Positions 30,980-41,341 of a stretch of 64,000 nt of DNA are shown piece after piece. Every line of letters begins with the position of its first letter. The first letter of the stretch is position 1. Made by a program: the position numbers and the translations under genes. Source of the stretch: Balneolaceae bacterium (GTDB lineage Bacteria; Bacteroidota; Rhodothermia; Balneolales; Balneolaceae); contig JAXHMK010000021.1 of the NCBI GenBank assembly GCA_034521495.1, positions 1 through 64,000 on the forward strand, written 5' to 3'. The notes under the pieces were generated by a model, which worked only from the letters and a program-made list of their open reading frames with translations, searched no databases and was not told where the DNA came from.

Positions 30980-33900
30980 GTGATTAACTTGAAAGTGAAT
31001 TTTAATCGAACACTCACGTTTTTAGCTATTGCTCTAATTTCTTTCAGTGCTGTTCAATGCACTCGAACAGATCATACTCTGCAGATCAGCAAGGATGCTC
31101 ATATTACACTAATCGGAAATAACCTCGGATCAAGAATGATGAATTTCGGCCATTTTGAAACCGAGATGCACGTTCGCTATCCGGATAGTTTACTCTTTAT
31201 TCGGAACATGAGTGATCCCGGAAACAGGCCCGGATTTCGTCCTCATGCATCCCGTAATTCACCATGGGCATTTCCCGGCGCCGAACAGTTTTACACCGAA
31301 TTAGCTACTGATTCAAACAGCCAGGGTCATTTTGAAACACCGGACGAGTGGCTGACCCGGCTTGAAACAGATATTATCATTGCATTTTTTGGCTATAATG
31401 AATCGTTTGAAGGAGAGGCCGGGCTGGAAAACTACAAAGCAGAACTGGATGCGTTCATCAAACATACATTAAATCAGAACTATAATGGAGAAACGCCCCC
31501 GCAGCTTGCCATTGTTTCTCCCATTGCATTTGAAAATCTTTCCGATGAGCATGATCTGCCCGATGGTCGCAGTGAAAACGAAAACCTGAGCCTCTATACG
31601 GAGGCAATGGAAGAGGTTGTCGATAAACACAATTCACTTGCCGAAGAGCATGATGTGCTTTTTGTTGATGCATTTTCGCCATCCAAAGACTGGTTTGAAT
31701 CGAGTGAAGATCCGTTAACCATTGATGGATCACAGCTCAATGAAGAAGGGTATGCGAAATTCGCAAAACTGCTGGCTGATGAGGTCTTTGGGGAGGTTGA
31801 TGCGGAAGTCGAAGAACATCGGGACTTAGTTCATGAAGCCGTACTTGAAAAAAACTGGATGTGGCATAATGATTTTAAAATTCCCAATGGTGTGCATGCT
31901 TACGGCCGTCGATACAATCCGTTTGGTCCGGACAACTATCCGGCTGAAATTGAGAAAACCCGGCAAATGACCGCTATCAGGGATACAGCGATTTGGCGTG
32001 CGGCAAATGGAGAACAGATGGATGTAGCGGCAGCGGATCAAAATACCCGGCAGCTACCGGAAGTGGAAACCAATTTCGATCCCGATCAGCATGGGAATCC
32101 CGAATACAAGTACGGAGAGGATGCACTCGAGACATTTGAAATGGCCCCCGGTTATGAAATTAAACTGTTTGCGTCTGAAGAAGATTTTTCCGATCTGGCA
32201 AATCCCGTTCAACTCTCATTTGATACCAAAGGGCGACTTTGGGTAGCTACAATGCCAAGCTACCCACACTACAAGCCGGGTGATGAAAAACCCAATGATA
32301 AGCTGATTATTCTTGAAGATACCGATGGCGACGGCCGGGCTGATAAACAGACCACATTTGTGGATGGATTACATCTTCCTGTAGGGTTTGAGTTTGCACC
32401 GGAAGGCGTGTATGTATCGCAGGGAACGAATTTGATGCTTTATACAGATACGGATGGCGATGACCGGGCAGACACCAGCGAAATTGTTTTGAGCGGTTTT
32501 GATGATCATGATACTCACCATGCACACAGTGCATATACAGCGGATCCATCCGGCGCTATCTACATGGGAGAGGGCGTATTTCTGCATACCAATGTTGAAA
32601 CGTCGTATGGGCCGGTTCGCGCAACGAACGGAGGGTTTTACCGGTACAATCCTCAGCGCCGCCGCCTGGAACGAACGGCCCAGTTATCGATACCCAATCC
32701 GTGGGGTATTGCATTTGACGAGTGGGGACAGAATTTCTTTGCCGAAACATCCGGCCCGGATGTTCTCTGGATGATGCCGGGTACAGTTAAACCCAGGTAC
32801 GGCGTAGCCAATCCAAAATCAAGAAACCTGATTGAAGATGAACACAGGGTTCGTCCGACTTCAGGGCTGGAATTTGTGTCGAGCCGGCATTTTCCGGATG
32901 AGGTTCAGGGAGACTTTTTGATCAACAATACCATAGGATTTCTGGGTACCAAACAGCATACACTGGAAGATGATGGCACGGGTTATAAAAGCCGCCACAG
33001 ACAGGATTTGGTTCAATCAAGCGATCGTAATTTTCGTCCTGTGGATATGGAATTTGCTCCCGATGGTTCACTTTACCTGGTGGACTGGCACAATGTATTG
33101 ATCGGCCATATGCAGCATAATGCACGAGATCCGCTCAGAGATCACGTTCACGGCCGAATTTATCGAATCACCTATCCTGAACGGCCATTGGTGGAACCCG
33201 CAAAGGTGGCTGGCGCAACCATCGAAGAGTTATTTGAAAATCTGAAGCTTCCCGAATTCAGAACCCGGGAACGAACCCGCTTGGAATTACGGAGTCGTGA
33301 TGCATCAGAAGTGTTACAACATTTAGATACCTGGATTGCCAATCTTGATGAAAGCGAAGAAAGATATGAACACCACTTATTAGAGGCACTGTGGGTAAGC
33401 TGGGGATTAAACCAGGTTCATGACCAACTGCTTCGCGAATTGCTTGATGCGGAGGATTATCGGGTCAGAGCTGCTGCAGTACGAGTGCTTCGATATACGG
33501 GTCACCAGGTGGAGGATCAGGTCGATCTGCTCGTTCAGGCAGCCGGAGATGAACATGGCCGGGTTCGTCTGGAGGCAATTGTAGCAGCCTCATGGCTGAG
33601 CCAGGACGACGGTTTATCCATTTTAAACGAAGCCGGAAACTACCCAATCGATGACTGGATGCGGCCCTCCTACGATACGGCTCTTGCACGCCTGCTTGGA
33701 GAAACCGTTCAAGACGAAGAACCCGAGGAGATTGAAACCAGCCTCACAGGAACCGAACGAGATTTATTCATGAAAGGCAGAGAGATTTATGCCCTGGACG
33801 GCTATTGTGGTACTTGTCATCAGCCCGATGGCAAAGGATTAACGGCTTCGGGTTTTCCTCCCCTTGCAGGAACCCGATGGGTAAACGGAAATGAAGAACG

Positions 33901-34168
33901 GCTGATCAAATTAACATTACATGGTTTGGCCGGCCCTATAGAAGTGCTTGGGAAAGAGTATCCCGGAAATGTTCCCATGACTCCTTTCGGGGGAATGCTC
34001 AATGACGAAGAGGTCGCAGCTGTACTCACGTATGTGAGAAATGCATTTGGAAATGAAGCATCGGCCATTACTCCCGAAAAAGTGAAAGAGGTACGGGAAG
34101 CCACTCAGGATAAGAATGGATTTTATTCACCCGATGAGTTGCTGGAACAACATCCTTTTGAGGAGTGA
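30980..34168 (+). CDS. SGNH-like, propeller, HEAT and cytochrome c fusion lipoprotein
   Basis: A 1062-residue lipoprotein (lipobox A-V-Q-C near residue 27) starting at a GTG. Four parts are visible: an SGNH-hydrolase-like domain (about 38-270), a six-bladed propeller of the soluble sugar-dehydrogenase or membrane-bound-dehydrogenase type (about 385-740), HEAT repeats (about 745-910), and a mono-heme cytochrome c (C-G-T-C-H near 942, later M-T-P-F-G-G-M as likely Met ligand). In the SGNH part, the first block reads L-I-G-N-N-L where G-D-S is needed, and the last reads D-G-S-Q-L where D-x-x-H is needed, so both catalytic residues seem missing. Likely an outer-surface or periplasmic dehydrogenase passing electrons to heme. 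The gene at 34932 shares its propeller-HEAT-heme plan. Confidence 0.85.
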   Translation: MINLKVNFNRTLTFLAIALISFSAVQCTRTDHTLQISKDAHITLIGNNLGSRMMNFGHFETEMHVRYPDSLLFIRNMSDPGNRPGFRPHASRNSPWAFPGAEQFYTELATDSNSQGHFETPDEWLTRLETDIIIAFFGYNESFEGEAGLENYKAELDAFIKHTLNQNYNGETPPQLAIVSPIAFENLSDEHDLPDGRSENENLSLYTEAMEEVVDKHNSLAEEHDVLFVDAFSPSKDWFESSEDPLTIDGSQLNEEGYAKFAKLLADEVFGEVDAEVEEHRDLVHEAVLEKNWMWHNDFKIPNGVHAYGRRYNPFGPDNYPAEIEKTRQMTAIRDTAIWRAANGEQMDVAAADQNTRQLPEVETNFDPDQHGNPEYKYGEDALETFEMAPGYEIKLFASEEDFSDLANPVQLSFDTKGRLWVATMPSYPHYKPGDEKPNDKLIILEDTDGDGRADKQTTFVDGLHLPVGFEFAPEGVYVSQGTNLMLYTDTDGDDRADTSEIVLSGFDDHDTHHAHSAYTADPSGAIYMGEGVFLHTNVETSYGPVRATNGGFYRYNPQRRRLERTAQLSIPNPWGIAFDEWGQNFFAETSGPDVLWMMPGTVKPRYGVANPKSRNLIEDEHRVRPTSGLEFVSSRHFPDEVQGDFLINNTIGFLGTKQHTLEDDGTGYKSRHRQDLVQSSDRNFRPVDMEFAPDGSLYLVDWHNVLIGHMQHNARDPLRDHVHGRIYRITYPERPLVEPAKVAGATIEELFENLKLPEFRTRERTRLELRSRDASEVLQHLDTWIANLDESEERYEHHLLEALWVSWGLNQVHDQLLRELLDAEDYRVRAAAVRVLRYTGHQVEDQVDLLVQAAGDEHGRVRLEAIVAASWLSQDDGLSILNEAGNYPIDDWMRPSYDTALARLLGETVQDEEPEEIETSLTGTERDLFMKGREIYALDGYCGTCHQPDGKGLTASGFPPLAGTRWVNGNEERLIKLTLHGLAGPIEVLGKEYPGNVPMTPFGGMLNDEEVAAVLTYVRNAFGNEASAITPEKVKEVREATQDKNGFYSPDELLEQHPFEE

Positions 34169-34189
34169 ATTGAAAATCCAATGTATAAA

Positions 34190-34285
34190 GAACCTGCGAG
34201 AGTCCGGTAGGTCCTCGCAGAGTTCGACTTCATGGCAAGGGACTCTTTCAGGAGCTGTCGCACTCTGAAAGGTCTTTTTTAGAAA
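34190..34285. repeat. Tandem intergenic hairpins
   Basis: Two neighbouring stem-loops, CTGCGAG...CTCGCAG and GACTCTTTCAG...CTGAAAGGTC, the second followed by TTTTTT on the plus strand. Position just after the fusion gene's stop makes a terminator role likely. Confidence 0.6.
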
Positions 34286-34530
34286 GAGCGACATGTGATA
34301 TCTTCCTTAAACTTGCGCAAGTGTTAAATCCGGTATTTCAAAGCATAAATTGGAATCGTGTGGGTACTGACTTGTCGGAAAAATCATTCTGCCATCAGTA
34401 AGTCGAGGATGTCACTTGTGCCCAATCTTTTTTTGCAAATGGAAAGGGGCACAAGTGACGCTGCGCTTAACACTTGCGCCAGATGGGAGAGCAGAGACGC
34501 AAACCAAACACGAAATCGATGTTAACGTCT

Positions 34531-34697
34531 CCATACTTTTGGTCCGTCAAAAGTATGCAAAACCTCCCGGCTGTGATGGCTTCCGGGCACGGTTTGCCCG
34601 CACGGGTACACTCTGCGAATGCTCACAGGTGAGCGCGCAGAGCGATTTCTCCCGTGCTGTGATGCAAACCATGCAATTCCTCCATCCATCAAGGCCG
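34531..34697. repeat. Dispersed 165-base repeat C, copy 1
   Basis: Starts with the inverted pair ACTTTTGG...CAAAAGTA, then a long G/C-rich part containing CCTCCCGGCTGTGATGGCTT and CACGGGTACACTCTGCGAAT. The same sequence recurs at 50472-50638 with scattered differences. ORFs across it on either strand lack any protein-like character. The remainder of the 34169-34931 gap has no gene. Confidence 0.85.
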
Positions 34698-34931
34698 AAG
34701 GGAGAGATGTCGAAATTGACGTTATTCAAGTTGTTAATATCGAATATGGTGCGGTAATAGCGGGTGGTATATAAATGTCAACTCTAAGATAGTGTTGTTC
34801 GCTGTTGGGTAAAATCAGTAGCTCAGGACGGTAAGAGTTTTGCAAAGACTTCTTTAAATCTGTTAGCTATATTTATGGTGTTTCATTATCTCAAAGGATG
34901 AACTTTTAAACATTAACAAAGATTAGTTTTC

Positions 34932-37616
34932 ATGAAATTTAATGTTAGCCGGGCAGGATTCTATCTGAATATCTTCTTTCTCTTATTAACGATGTTGATA
35001 GCTGGGGGATTTAGTGCCAATATAAATCAGCGAGTTGATTTACAGGATAGTGAACATTTTGCTGATGCAGAAAAAGATTCCGTTTTACAAAACATAGAGA
35101 CACTTCCCGGTTTTGAAGTTCAAAAGATCTATGAGGTACCACGCGAGCAGCAGGGATCGTGGGTAGCTTTAGGGGTCGGTCCAAAAGGGCACTTGATCGC
35201 TTCGGATCAAGAGACCAAAGGGATGTATCGAATTGAAATTTCTGGTGATATTGATAATCCGGAAGTCAGAACTGAAGAACTTGTGATGCCAATTTCCGGT
35301 GCGCAGGGTTTGCAGTGGATGGATGATCATTTATATGTGAATGTAAACGGAAAAGGCCTGTTCAGAATGAAGTATAATGAAGAAGGTGACCTCTTTAATA
35401 TCCTGGAATACCTTGGAGGACCTGATGGCGGTGGTGAACATGGGAATCATGCCTTGATAAAAGCACAAGATAATAATGGTTTGTATGTGGTAAACGGTAA
35501 TCATACTCCGCCACCTGACTTTACCTCAAGCAGCATAAAAAATTGGAAGGAAGATATCTTACTGCCCCGTAACTGGGATGCACGCGGCCACGCCAGGGGG
35601 ATCACAGCTCCGGGTGGATATATTGCCCGTATCAATTCAGATGCTACGGAGTGGCACATGGTCAGTATCGGTTATCGTAATACTTACGATATCGCTCAGA
35701 ATCAACATGGGGATCTGTTTGCCTATGATTCGGATATGGAATGGGATATGGGGATGCCCTGGTATCGTCCTACACGATTGGTTCACGCCGTTAGCGGAAG
35801 TGATTATGGCTGGCGGAGTGGTAGCGGAAAATGGAAAGAGTATTACGAAGATAGCTTGCCTCCAATCGTAAATGTAGGCCCGGGGTCACCCACGGGTCTC
35901 TTGTTTGGAACAGGAGCGAAATACCCGGCAAAATATCAGCATGCATTGTTTGGTTTAGATTGGACGTTCGGAACGATGTATGCGTTTCATATTAAACCGG
36001 AAGGGGCAAGTTATAAGGCAGAGGTTGAAGAATTTCTTTCCGGATCACCACTGCCGTTGACAGATGCTGTAATTGGGAGTGATGGATATTTATACTTTGT
36101 GACGGGTGGCCGGGATAAAGAATCTACACTTTACCGGGTTATTTATACTGGAAACGAATCTACCACCGAAGCAGAGTCGTTCGAAGAGGACGATGAGGCA
36201 AAAGAGGCCCGAGAACTGCGTAAAAGTCTCGAAGCTTTTCATGGAACTCAAAATTCTGAAGCGATTGATACGGCGTGGCCTCACCTGGACAATCACGATC
36301 GATTTATACGTCACGCTGCCAGGGTAGCTGTTGAATGGCAACCGGTGGATGCATGGGCAGAAAAAGCAATGAATGAGGAGAGACCCCAGGCGCGTATCAC
36401 AGCCCTGGTTGCATTGGCTCGCGCCGGTTCTGAAGAGTACCGTAACGGAGCAATTGAATCGTTGATAGACCTGAATTTTGAATCTCTGACTCCCATGCAG
36501 AAACTGGGATATCTGCGAGCCGCATCCCTCATATTCATGCGCCTGGGTGATCCCGATGATGAACAGCGCTCTGAAATCACTGACATCTTATTAGAACAGC
36601 TGCCACATGACGATGTACGAGTGAATACAGAAGTGATCAGGCTTTTGGTTTACCTGGAAGAGCCCCGGGTGATTGAAAAAGCCCTGGCACTTTTACAGGA
36701 AGAGAAAGCACCTCCGGTGCCCGATTGGAACTCTGCCCTGATTGCCAGGAGTGAAGAGTATGGCGGAACCATTATGGAAATGCTTAACAATCCACCTCCA
36801 ATTCATAAATTGGAATATGCATTTATGCTTAGAAATTTGGCTCACGGATGGACCATTGAGCAGCGTCGGGAATACTTTACGTTTATTAACGAGGCCTCTG
36901 AACAGGGGATGGGAGGAAATAGTTATTCCGGCTTTTTAGAACGAATGCGTGACGAAGCCTTGCGAAATGCTTCAGAAGAGGAAATAGAGGCAGTATCTGA
37001 TCTGACCGGAGTCAGCCTGAATAGAACACCCGATTTTGAAATTAATCCACCCGCCGGACCTGGACGAGAGTGGACTGTGGAAGAAGCTTTAGCAGTGCTG
37101 AATGAAGATCAAAACGGCAACGAAACAGATAGTGAATTAAGTTTCGAACGAGGCCGTAGCCTGTTTCATGCAACCGCGTGTGCATCCTGTCATCGGTTGG
37201 GCGGTTTCGGGGGGAATATCGGACCCGATTTAAGTAGTGTAAGCAATCGATTTAACAGAGAAGGAATATTGGAAGAGATTATTCATCCGAGCCGCTCGAT
37301 TTCTGATCAGTACAGTAGTTATATGGTTAAGACGAATGATGGAGAATCGTATACCGGACAAATTGTAAAACGCCGGGATACCGTGGAAATTTATACGCAG
37401 AATATGGATCAGCCTCCAACGATAGTCTCCCGCGATCAGGTTGCTTCCATTGAAGAAGCTGAAACCTCTCAGATGCCACCGGGGCTGATTAATGCATTGA
37501 ATCCTGAAGAATTAAAAGATCTGATGGCATACTTACTGGCTGCTGGAAATCCTGAAGCTGATATTTATAAGAGTGAAGACGATGAGACGAATTCTGAAAA
37601 TGATGAGGAGGAATAG
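34932..37616 (+). CDS. Propeller, HEAT and cytochrome c protein (PVC-type)
   Basis: An 894-residue exported protein with a Sec leader to about residue 32. Residues about 50-405 form a dehydrogenase-type beta-propeller (V-A-L-G-V-G-P-K-G-H-L, H-G-N-H-A-L, D-A-R-G-H-A-R-G-I). Residues about 425-700 are HEAT repeats. The tail holds a cytochrome c domain with A-C-A-S-C-H near 747 and N-I-G-P-D-L, then the Q-M-P-P-G-L-I-N-A-L ending typical of Planctomycete-like heme-binding domains. A very acidic tail closes it. It likely oxidises a sugar or alcohol in the periplasm and passes electrons to its heme. Partner of the 30980 protein by architecture, although it lacks the SGNH part. Confidence 0.85.
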   Translation: MKFNVSRAGFYLNIFFLLLTMLIAGGFSANINQRVDLQDSEHFADAEKDSVLQNIETLPGFEVQKIYEVPREQQGSWVALGVGPKGHLIASDQETKGMYRIEISGDIDNPEVRTEELVMPISGAQGLQWMDDHLYVNVNGKGLFRMKYNEEGDLFNILEYLGGPDGGGEHGNHALIKAQDNNGLYVVNGNHTPPPDFTSSSIKNWKEDILLPRNWDARGHARGITAPGGYIARINSDATEWHMVSIGYRNTYDIAQNQHGDLFAYDSDMEWDMGMPWYRPTRLVHAVSGSDYGWRSGSGKWKEYYEDSLPPIVNVGPGSPTGLLFGTGAKYPAKYQHALFGLDWTFGTMYAFHIKPEGASYKAEVEEFLSGSPLPLTDAVIGSDGYLYFVTGGRDKESTLYRVIYTGNESTTEAESFEEDDEAKEARELRKSLEAFHGTQNSEAIDTAWPHLDNHDRFIRHAARVAVEWQPVDAWAEKAMNEERPQARITALVALARAGSEEYRNGAIESLIDLNFESLTPMQKLGYLRAASLIFMRLGDPDDEQRSEITDILLEQLPHDDVRVNTEVIRLLVYLEEPRVIEKALALLQEEKAPPVPDWNSALIARSEEYGGTIMEMLNNPPPIHKLEYAFMLRNLAHGWTIEQRREYFTFINEASEQGMGGNSYSGFLERMRDEALRNASEEEIEAVSDLTGVSLNRTPDFEINPPAGPGREWTVEEALAVLNEDQNGNETDSELSFERGRSLFHATACASCHRLGGFGGNIGPDLSSVSNRFNREGILEEIIHPSRSISDQYSSYMVKTNDGESYTGQIVKRRDTVEIYTQNMDQPPTIVSRDQVASIEEAETSQMPPGLINALNPEELKDLMAYLLAAGNPEADIYKSEDDETNSENDEEE

Positions 37617-37723
37617 AGTATAATTATGAGATTTTCGGGCTAATACTTTTTGGCATTCAATGTGTATTAACTATAGAACTGATGATCACTACACTCATCA
37701 GTTCATGCATATATGCTGTCACG

Positions 37724-37785
37724 TACTAACCCATGTTTGACAGACACCGTTATCCCGGGCGAGATAATTGTCCGGGATTTTTTCT
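37724..37785 (+). terminator. Shared leader element E1 with terminator hairpin
   Basis: The string TAACCCATGTTTGACAGACA is followed by an ATCCCGG...CCGGGAT stem and a run of six T. The identical string and layout occur at 49375. It lies 117 bases upstream of the sulfatase start at 37902, and a second hairpin ACTGATGA...TCATCAGT lies just before it. Either it terminates the preceding unit or it is a conserved leader/attenuator; the sequence cannot decide. Confidence 0.65.
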
Positions 37786-37901
37786 CAAACTGCCTCCATT
37801 CTGCTGGTTATTTTAGTTGAGCCCGAAAACTATAAAAGCGAATCCCTCGAAATCATGTAGTATATTGAGGTCAAATTCAGAAATAAAAAATCAACGCCTG
37901 C

Positions 37902-39308
37902 ATGAAAATATTAGCAATAACACTAATCGCTCTTCTTGGATTTTATCCACTTTCAACATCTCTGGCACAAAATACTGATCAATCAAAACCCAATATCATT
38001 GTCATTTTTACCGATGATCAGGGATACGGTGATCTGAGCTCGTACGGAGCACCCAATATCCGAACTCCCCATATTGATAAAATGGCAGCGGAAGGACAGA
38101 AATGGACCAACTTTTATAGTGCAGCCAGTGTATGCACACCCAGCCGGGCTGGACTTCTGACAGGACGTTATCCGGTACGAAGCGGCATGGCAAGCGACGT
38201 GCACAGAGTCCTCTTTCCCGATTCCAAAGGAGGATTGCCCCAACGGGAAGTAACGATAGCTGAACAGGTAAAAAAAGCGGGGTACCATACGGCACTCATC
38301 GGGAAGTGGCACCTGGGTCACCTCGAGCAGTACCTGCCCACAAATCATGGGTTTGAAACCTACTACGGCATTCCCTACTCCAACGACATGGATGCAATCG
38401 AGGGAAAACCTCCCTATTGGGAGTACGCAGATGAATACATCCCCATTGATTACTATAATGTACCCTTGATGCGAAACACCGAAATTATAGAGCGTCCCGC
38501 AGATCAAAACACCATTACCCGCCGATATACGGAGGAGAGCATCTCCTTTATTGAGGAACACAGCGATGAGCCTTTTTTCTTGTATCTGGCTCACAGCCTG
38601 CCGCACATTCCGCTGTTTGCATCTGATGAGTTTACCGGCCACAGTGATGCGGGCCTGTATGGTGATGTGATTGAAGAGATCGATCACGGCGTGGGACAGA
38701 TCGTTGACAAACTGAAAGAACTTGAGATTGAAGAACAAACATTGGTGGTATTCACTTCCGATAACGGCCCATGGCTGGTTTTCAGAACGCATGGGGGCAG
38801 CTCCGGACTGCTTCGTGCAGGAAAAGGGATGACCTGGGAGGGAGGCGTTCGTGTCCCAGCTATTTTTTGGTGGCCGGGAACCATCCAGCCGGAAATTGTA
38901 ACCGATATCGGCAGTACCCTGGATATTTTTACAACAGTAAGTCACTTGGCTGGAGTAGCTGTACCGGATGACCGGATTGTTGATGGAGTTGATTTAACTC
39001 CAGTGCTGATGGGCGAGGGTGAATCACCCCGAAAAGAGATGCTGTTCTATCGCGGAGCTACCCTGTATGCGGCACGGAAAGGTAACTTCAAAGCCCACTT
39101 TATTATCGAAGGAGCCTACGGGCAGTTTGAAGAGAAACAGGTTTTGGATACTCCCTTGTTGTATGATTTACGTGAAGATCCGGCAGAGAAATATGATGTA
39201 GCAAACGAGCATCCGGAGGTACTTGCTGAAATTGAGAAGATGGTTGAAGAGCACACGGAAAACTTGGTTGAGGTGAAAGATCAACTGGCGGAGCGGGAAT
39301 CTAATTAA
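37902..39308 (+). CDS. Secreted S1 arylsulfatase
   Basis: A 468-residue sulfatase with a Sec leader at 1-22 ending L-A-Q. T-D-D-Q-G at 37-41 and C-T-P-S-R at 78-82 provide metal ligands and the formylglycine Cys78. G-K-W-H-L-G near 134 and F-T-S-D-N-G-P-W near 290 are as expected, and length is ordinary. It resembles the 19311 sulfatase in the central N-H-G/N-R-G-F-x-E-T and S-N-D-M region, so the two may act on related linkages. Its first 34 residues match those of the sulfatase at 9258 at 26 positions although the catalytic domains belong to different types. Immediately upstream lies the E1 leader element. Confidence 0.88.
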   Translation: MKILAITLIALLGFYPLSTSLAQNTDQSKPNIIVIFTDDQGYGDLSSYGAPNIRTPHIDKMAAEGQKWTNFYSAASVCTPSRAGLLTGRYPVRSGMASDVHRVLFPDSKGGLPQREVTIAEQVKKAGYHTALIGKWHLGHLEQYLPTNHGFETYYGIPYSNDMDAIEGKPPYWEYADEYIPIDYYNVPLMRNTEIIERPADQNTITRRYTEESISFIEEHSDEPFFLYLAHSLPHIPLFASDEFTGHSDAGLYGDVIEEIDHGVGQIVDKLKELEIEEQTLVVFTSDNGPWLVFRTHGGSSGLLRAGKGMTWEGGVRVPAIFWWPGTIQPEIVTDIGSTLDIFTTVSHLAGVAVPDDRIVDGVDLTPVLMGEGESPRKEMLFYRGATLYAARKGNFKAHFIIEGAYGQFEEKQVLDTPLLYDLREDPAEKYDVANEHPEVLAEIEKMVEEHTENLVEVKDQLAERESN

Positions 39309-39409
39309 AAGGTTATTAAAATGATTTGTGCAGAGGATCTTGAGTTAAAAATACATGAATGCATCCCCATTATTTATCAGATTTTAGTCAATCCTTCAAA
39401 TCAACCATC

Positions 39410-41086
39410 ATGAAAAAAAACATATTATTTTTCCTTACAATAAGTTTTTTGCTGATCAGCTGTACAAATCGTGGATCTTCTGATTCGAACAATTATGAAG
39501 CAGATGTCATCATTTACGGAGGAACATCGGCTGCGGTGACAGCGGCTGTAAAAGTGGCCAGAACAGGCCAGTCGGTGATTATAGTTTCCCCGGATAAACA
39601 TCTTGGCGGTCTTTCATCTGGAGGCCTTGGATTTACGGATACGGGAAATAAAGTAGTGATCGGCGGTTTATCCAGGGAGTTTTATCAGCGTGTGTATGAA
39701 TATTATCAGCAGGACGAGACCTGGCGCTGGCAGGATCGCTCGGAATTTGGAAATCGCGGACAGGGAACAACCGCACTGGACGAGGAGTTTGGCACGATGT
39801 GGATTTTTGAACCTCATATCGCGGAACAGGTATTTGAAGATTTTATCGAAGAGGAGGGGATTACCGTTCTCCGGGATGAATGGCTGAATCGAAAAGATGG
39901 AGTGGTGACCGAAAATGGGCGTATTGTCTCCTTTGAAACACTCAGTGGAAAAACATTCCGGGGAGAGATGTTTATCGATGCCACCTACGAGGGAGACCTG
40001 ATGGCGGCGGCCGGAGTCAGTTACCATGTAGGACGTGAGTCCAATGATACCTATGATGAGGAATGGAACGGAGTTCAAACAGGCGTCTATCATCACAGTC
40101 ATTATTTCCCGCCCGATGGACCCTATGTAGATCCTTACATATCGCCGGGCGATCCCTCCAGCGGAATTATTGGAAATGTATCCGTGGCACCTCCCGGTGA
40201 AAAAGGAAGTGGGGATCACAGAGTACAAGCCTATTGTTTTCGAATGTGTTTAAGCGATCATCCCGATAACAAAGTTCCGTTCCCGAAACCGGACAATTAC
40301 GAACCCTCACAATACATTTTGCTGCTCCGGTTGTTTGAATCCGGTTGGCACGAACGCAATAATTTTTTCACCAAGTATGATGAAATTCCCAATCGAAAAA
40401 CTGATACTAATAATCACGGGCCGGTAAGTACCGACTATATTGGGATGAACTACGACTATCCGGAGGCCTCCTATGATCGCCGTAAACAGATCATTCAGGA
40501 ACATGAGGATTATCAAAAAGGGATGATGTACTTTTTGGCAAATGATCCTCGAGTGCCCCGCGAAATTCAGAATGAAGTCAAACGGTGGGGCTTAGCCAAA
40601 GATGAATTTACCGACAATGGCCACTGGCCGCATCAATTGTATATCCGGGAAGCAAGGCGAATGATTGGGGATGTTGTCATGACTGAGCATGAAGTGCTTG
40701 GAAATCGTGATGTGCCTGAACCGGTAGGAATGGGTTCCTATACGCTCGATTCTCATAACGTCCAAAGATATATCACCCCTGAGGGGTATGTACAAAATGA
40801 AGGAGATATTGGCGTCAGTCCTGATCAGCCGTATCAAATTGCTTATGGATCCATCATTCCCAAAAAAGAAGAAATTCAGAACCTGCTGGTTCCTGTGGCG
40901 ATGTCTGCATCGCATATAGCCTTTGGTTCGATTCGTATGGAACCTGTTTTTATGATTTTGGGTCACAGTGCTGCCGCTGCCGCTGTTATAGCATTAAGGG
41001 AAGATCAGGCAGTGCAGGATGTGGACTACAGTGAACTTCGAAGCCAGCTTTTGGAAGATGGGCAGGTCTTGGAGTACTCAGAATAA
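39410..41086 (+). CDS. FAD-dependent oxidoreductase lipoprotein
   Basis: A 558-residue lipoprotein (lipobox L-I-S-C, Cys18) from the ATG at 39410; an earlier in-frame start at 39359 would spoil the leader. The FAD-binding Rossmann motif D-V-I-I-Y-G-G-T-S-A-A-V-T-A-A-V lies near 29-44, with L-G-G-L-S-S-G-G-L-G soon after and F-I-D-A-T-Y-E-G-D-L-M-A-A-A-G in the middle. This is the FAD-dependent oxidoreductase family seen beside xylan and other plant or algal glycan genes. The electron donor is presumably a sugar or related alcohol and the acceptor one of the nearby cytochromes; both are inferred. Its placement between two sulfatases links it to the glycan route. Confidence 0.85.
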   Translation: MKKNILFFLTISFLLISCTNRGSSDSNNYEADVIIYGGTSAAVTAAVKVARTGQSVIIVSPDKHLGGLSSGGLGFTDTGNKVVIGGLSREFYQRVYEYYQQDETWRWQDRSEFGNRGQGTTALDEEFGTMWIFEPHIAEQVFEDFIEEEGITVLRDEWLNRKDGVVTENGRIVSFETLSGKTFRGEMFIDATYEGDLMAAAGVSYHVGRESNDTYDEEWNGVQTGVYHHSHYFPPDGPYVDPYISPGDPSSGIIGNVSVAPPGEKGSGDHRVQAYCFRMCLSDHPDNKVPFPKPDNYEPSQYILLLRLFESGWHERNNFFTKYDEIPNRKTDTNNHGPVSTDYIGMNYDYPEASYDRRKQIIQEHEDYQKGMMYFLANDPRVPREIQNEVKRWGLAKDEFTDNGHWPHQLYIREARRMIGDVVMTEHEVLGNRDVPEPVGMGSYTLDSHNVQRYITPEGYVQNEGDIGVSPDQPYQIAYGSIIPKKEEIQNLLVPVAMSASHIAFGSIRMEPVFMILGHSAAAAAVIALREDQAVQDVDYSELRSQLLEDGQVLEYSE

Positions 41087-41341
41087 CAAGGAAAATTAAA
41101 ACAAAATATAATTCTCAGTGTGAATTCGATATGATAAAACAAGCACTGTTAGTGTTAACTGTTAGCGACACGATCCCACAGCTCAGGACTAACCGGGACG
41201 GGATCACTTCCTAAAATTCTTACTTTTTATAAACCATTTCCACAGTTTCAAATAATTGCTTTCTTTACAGCTTATAACTATATCTCTTAAGATGATTCGG
41301 TTATTAACTGATTACAGGCTCAATGAAAATGACTAAAAAAG

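Noticed and set aside
34416-34757. ORF of 113 codons over repeat C
   Set aside because: It lies within a dispersed non-coding repeat whose second copy gives different, broken frames; no leader or motif.
37983-38945. Minus-strand ORF of 320 codons
   Set aside because: It is fully antisense to an intact sulfatase with clear motifs and has no family features of its own.
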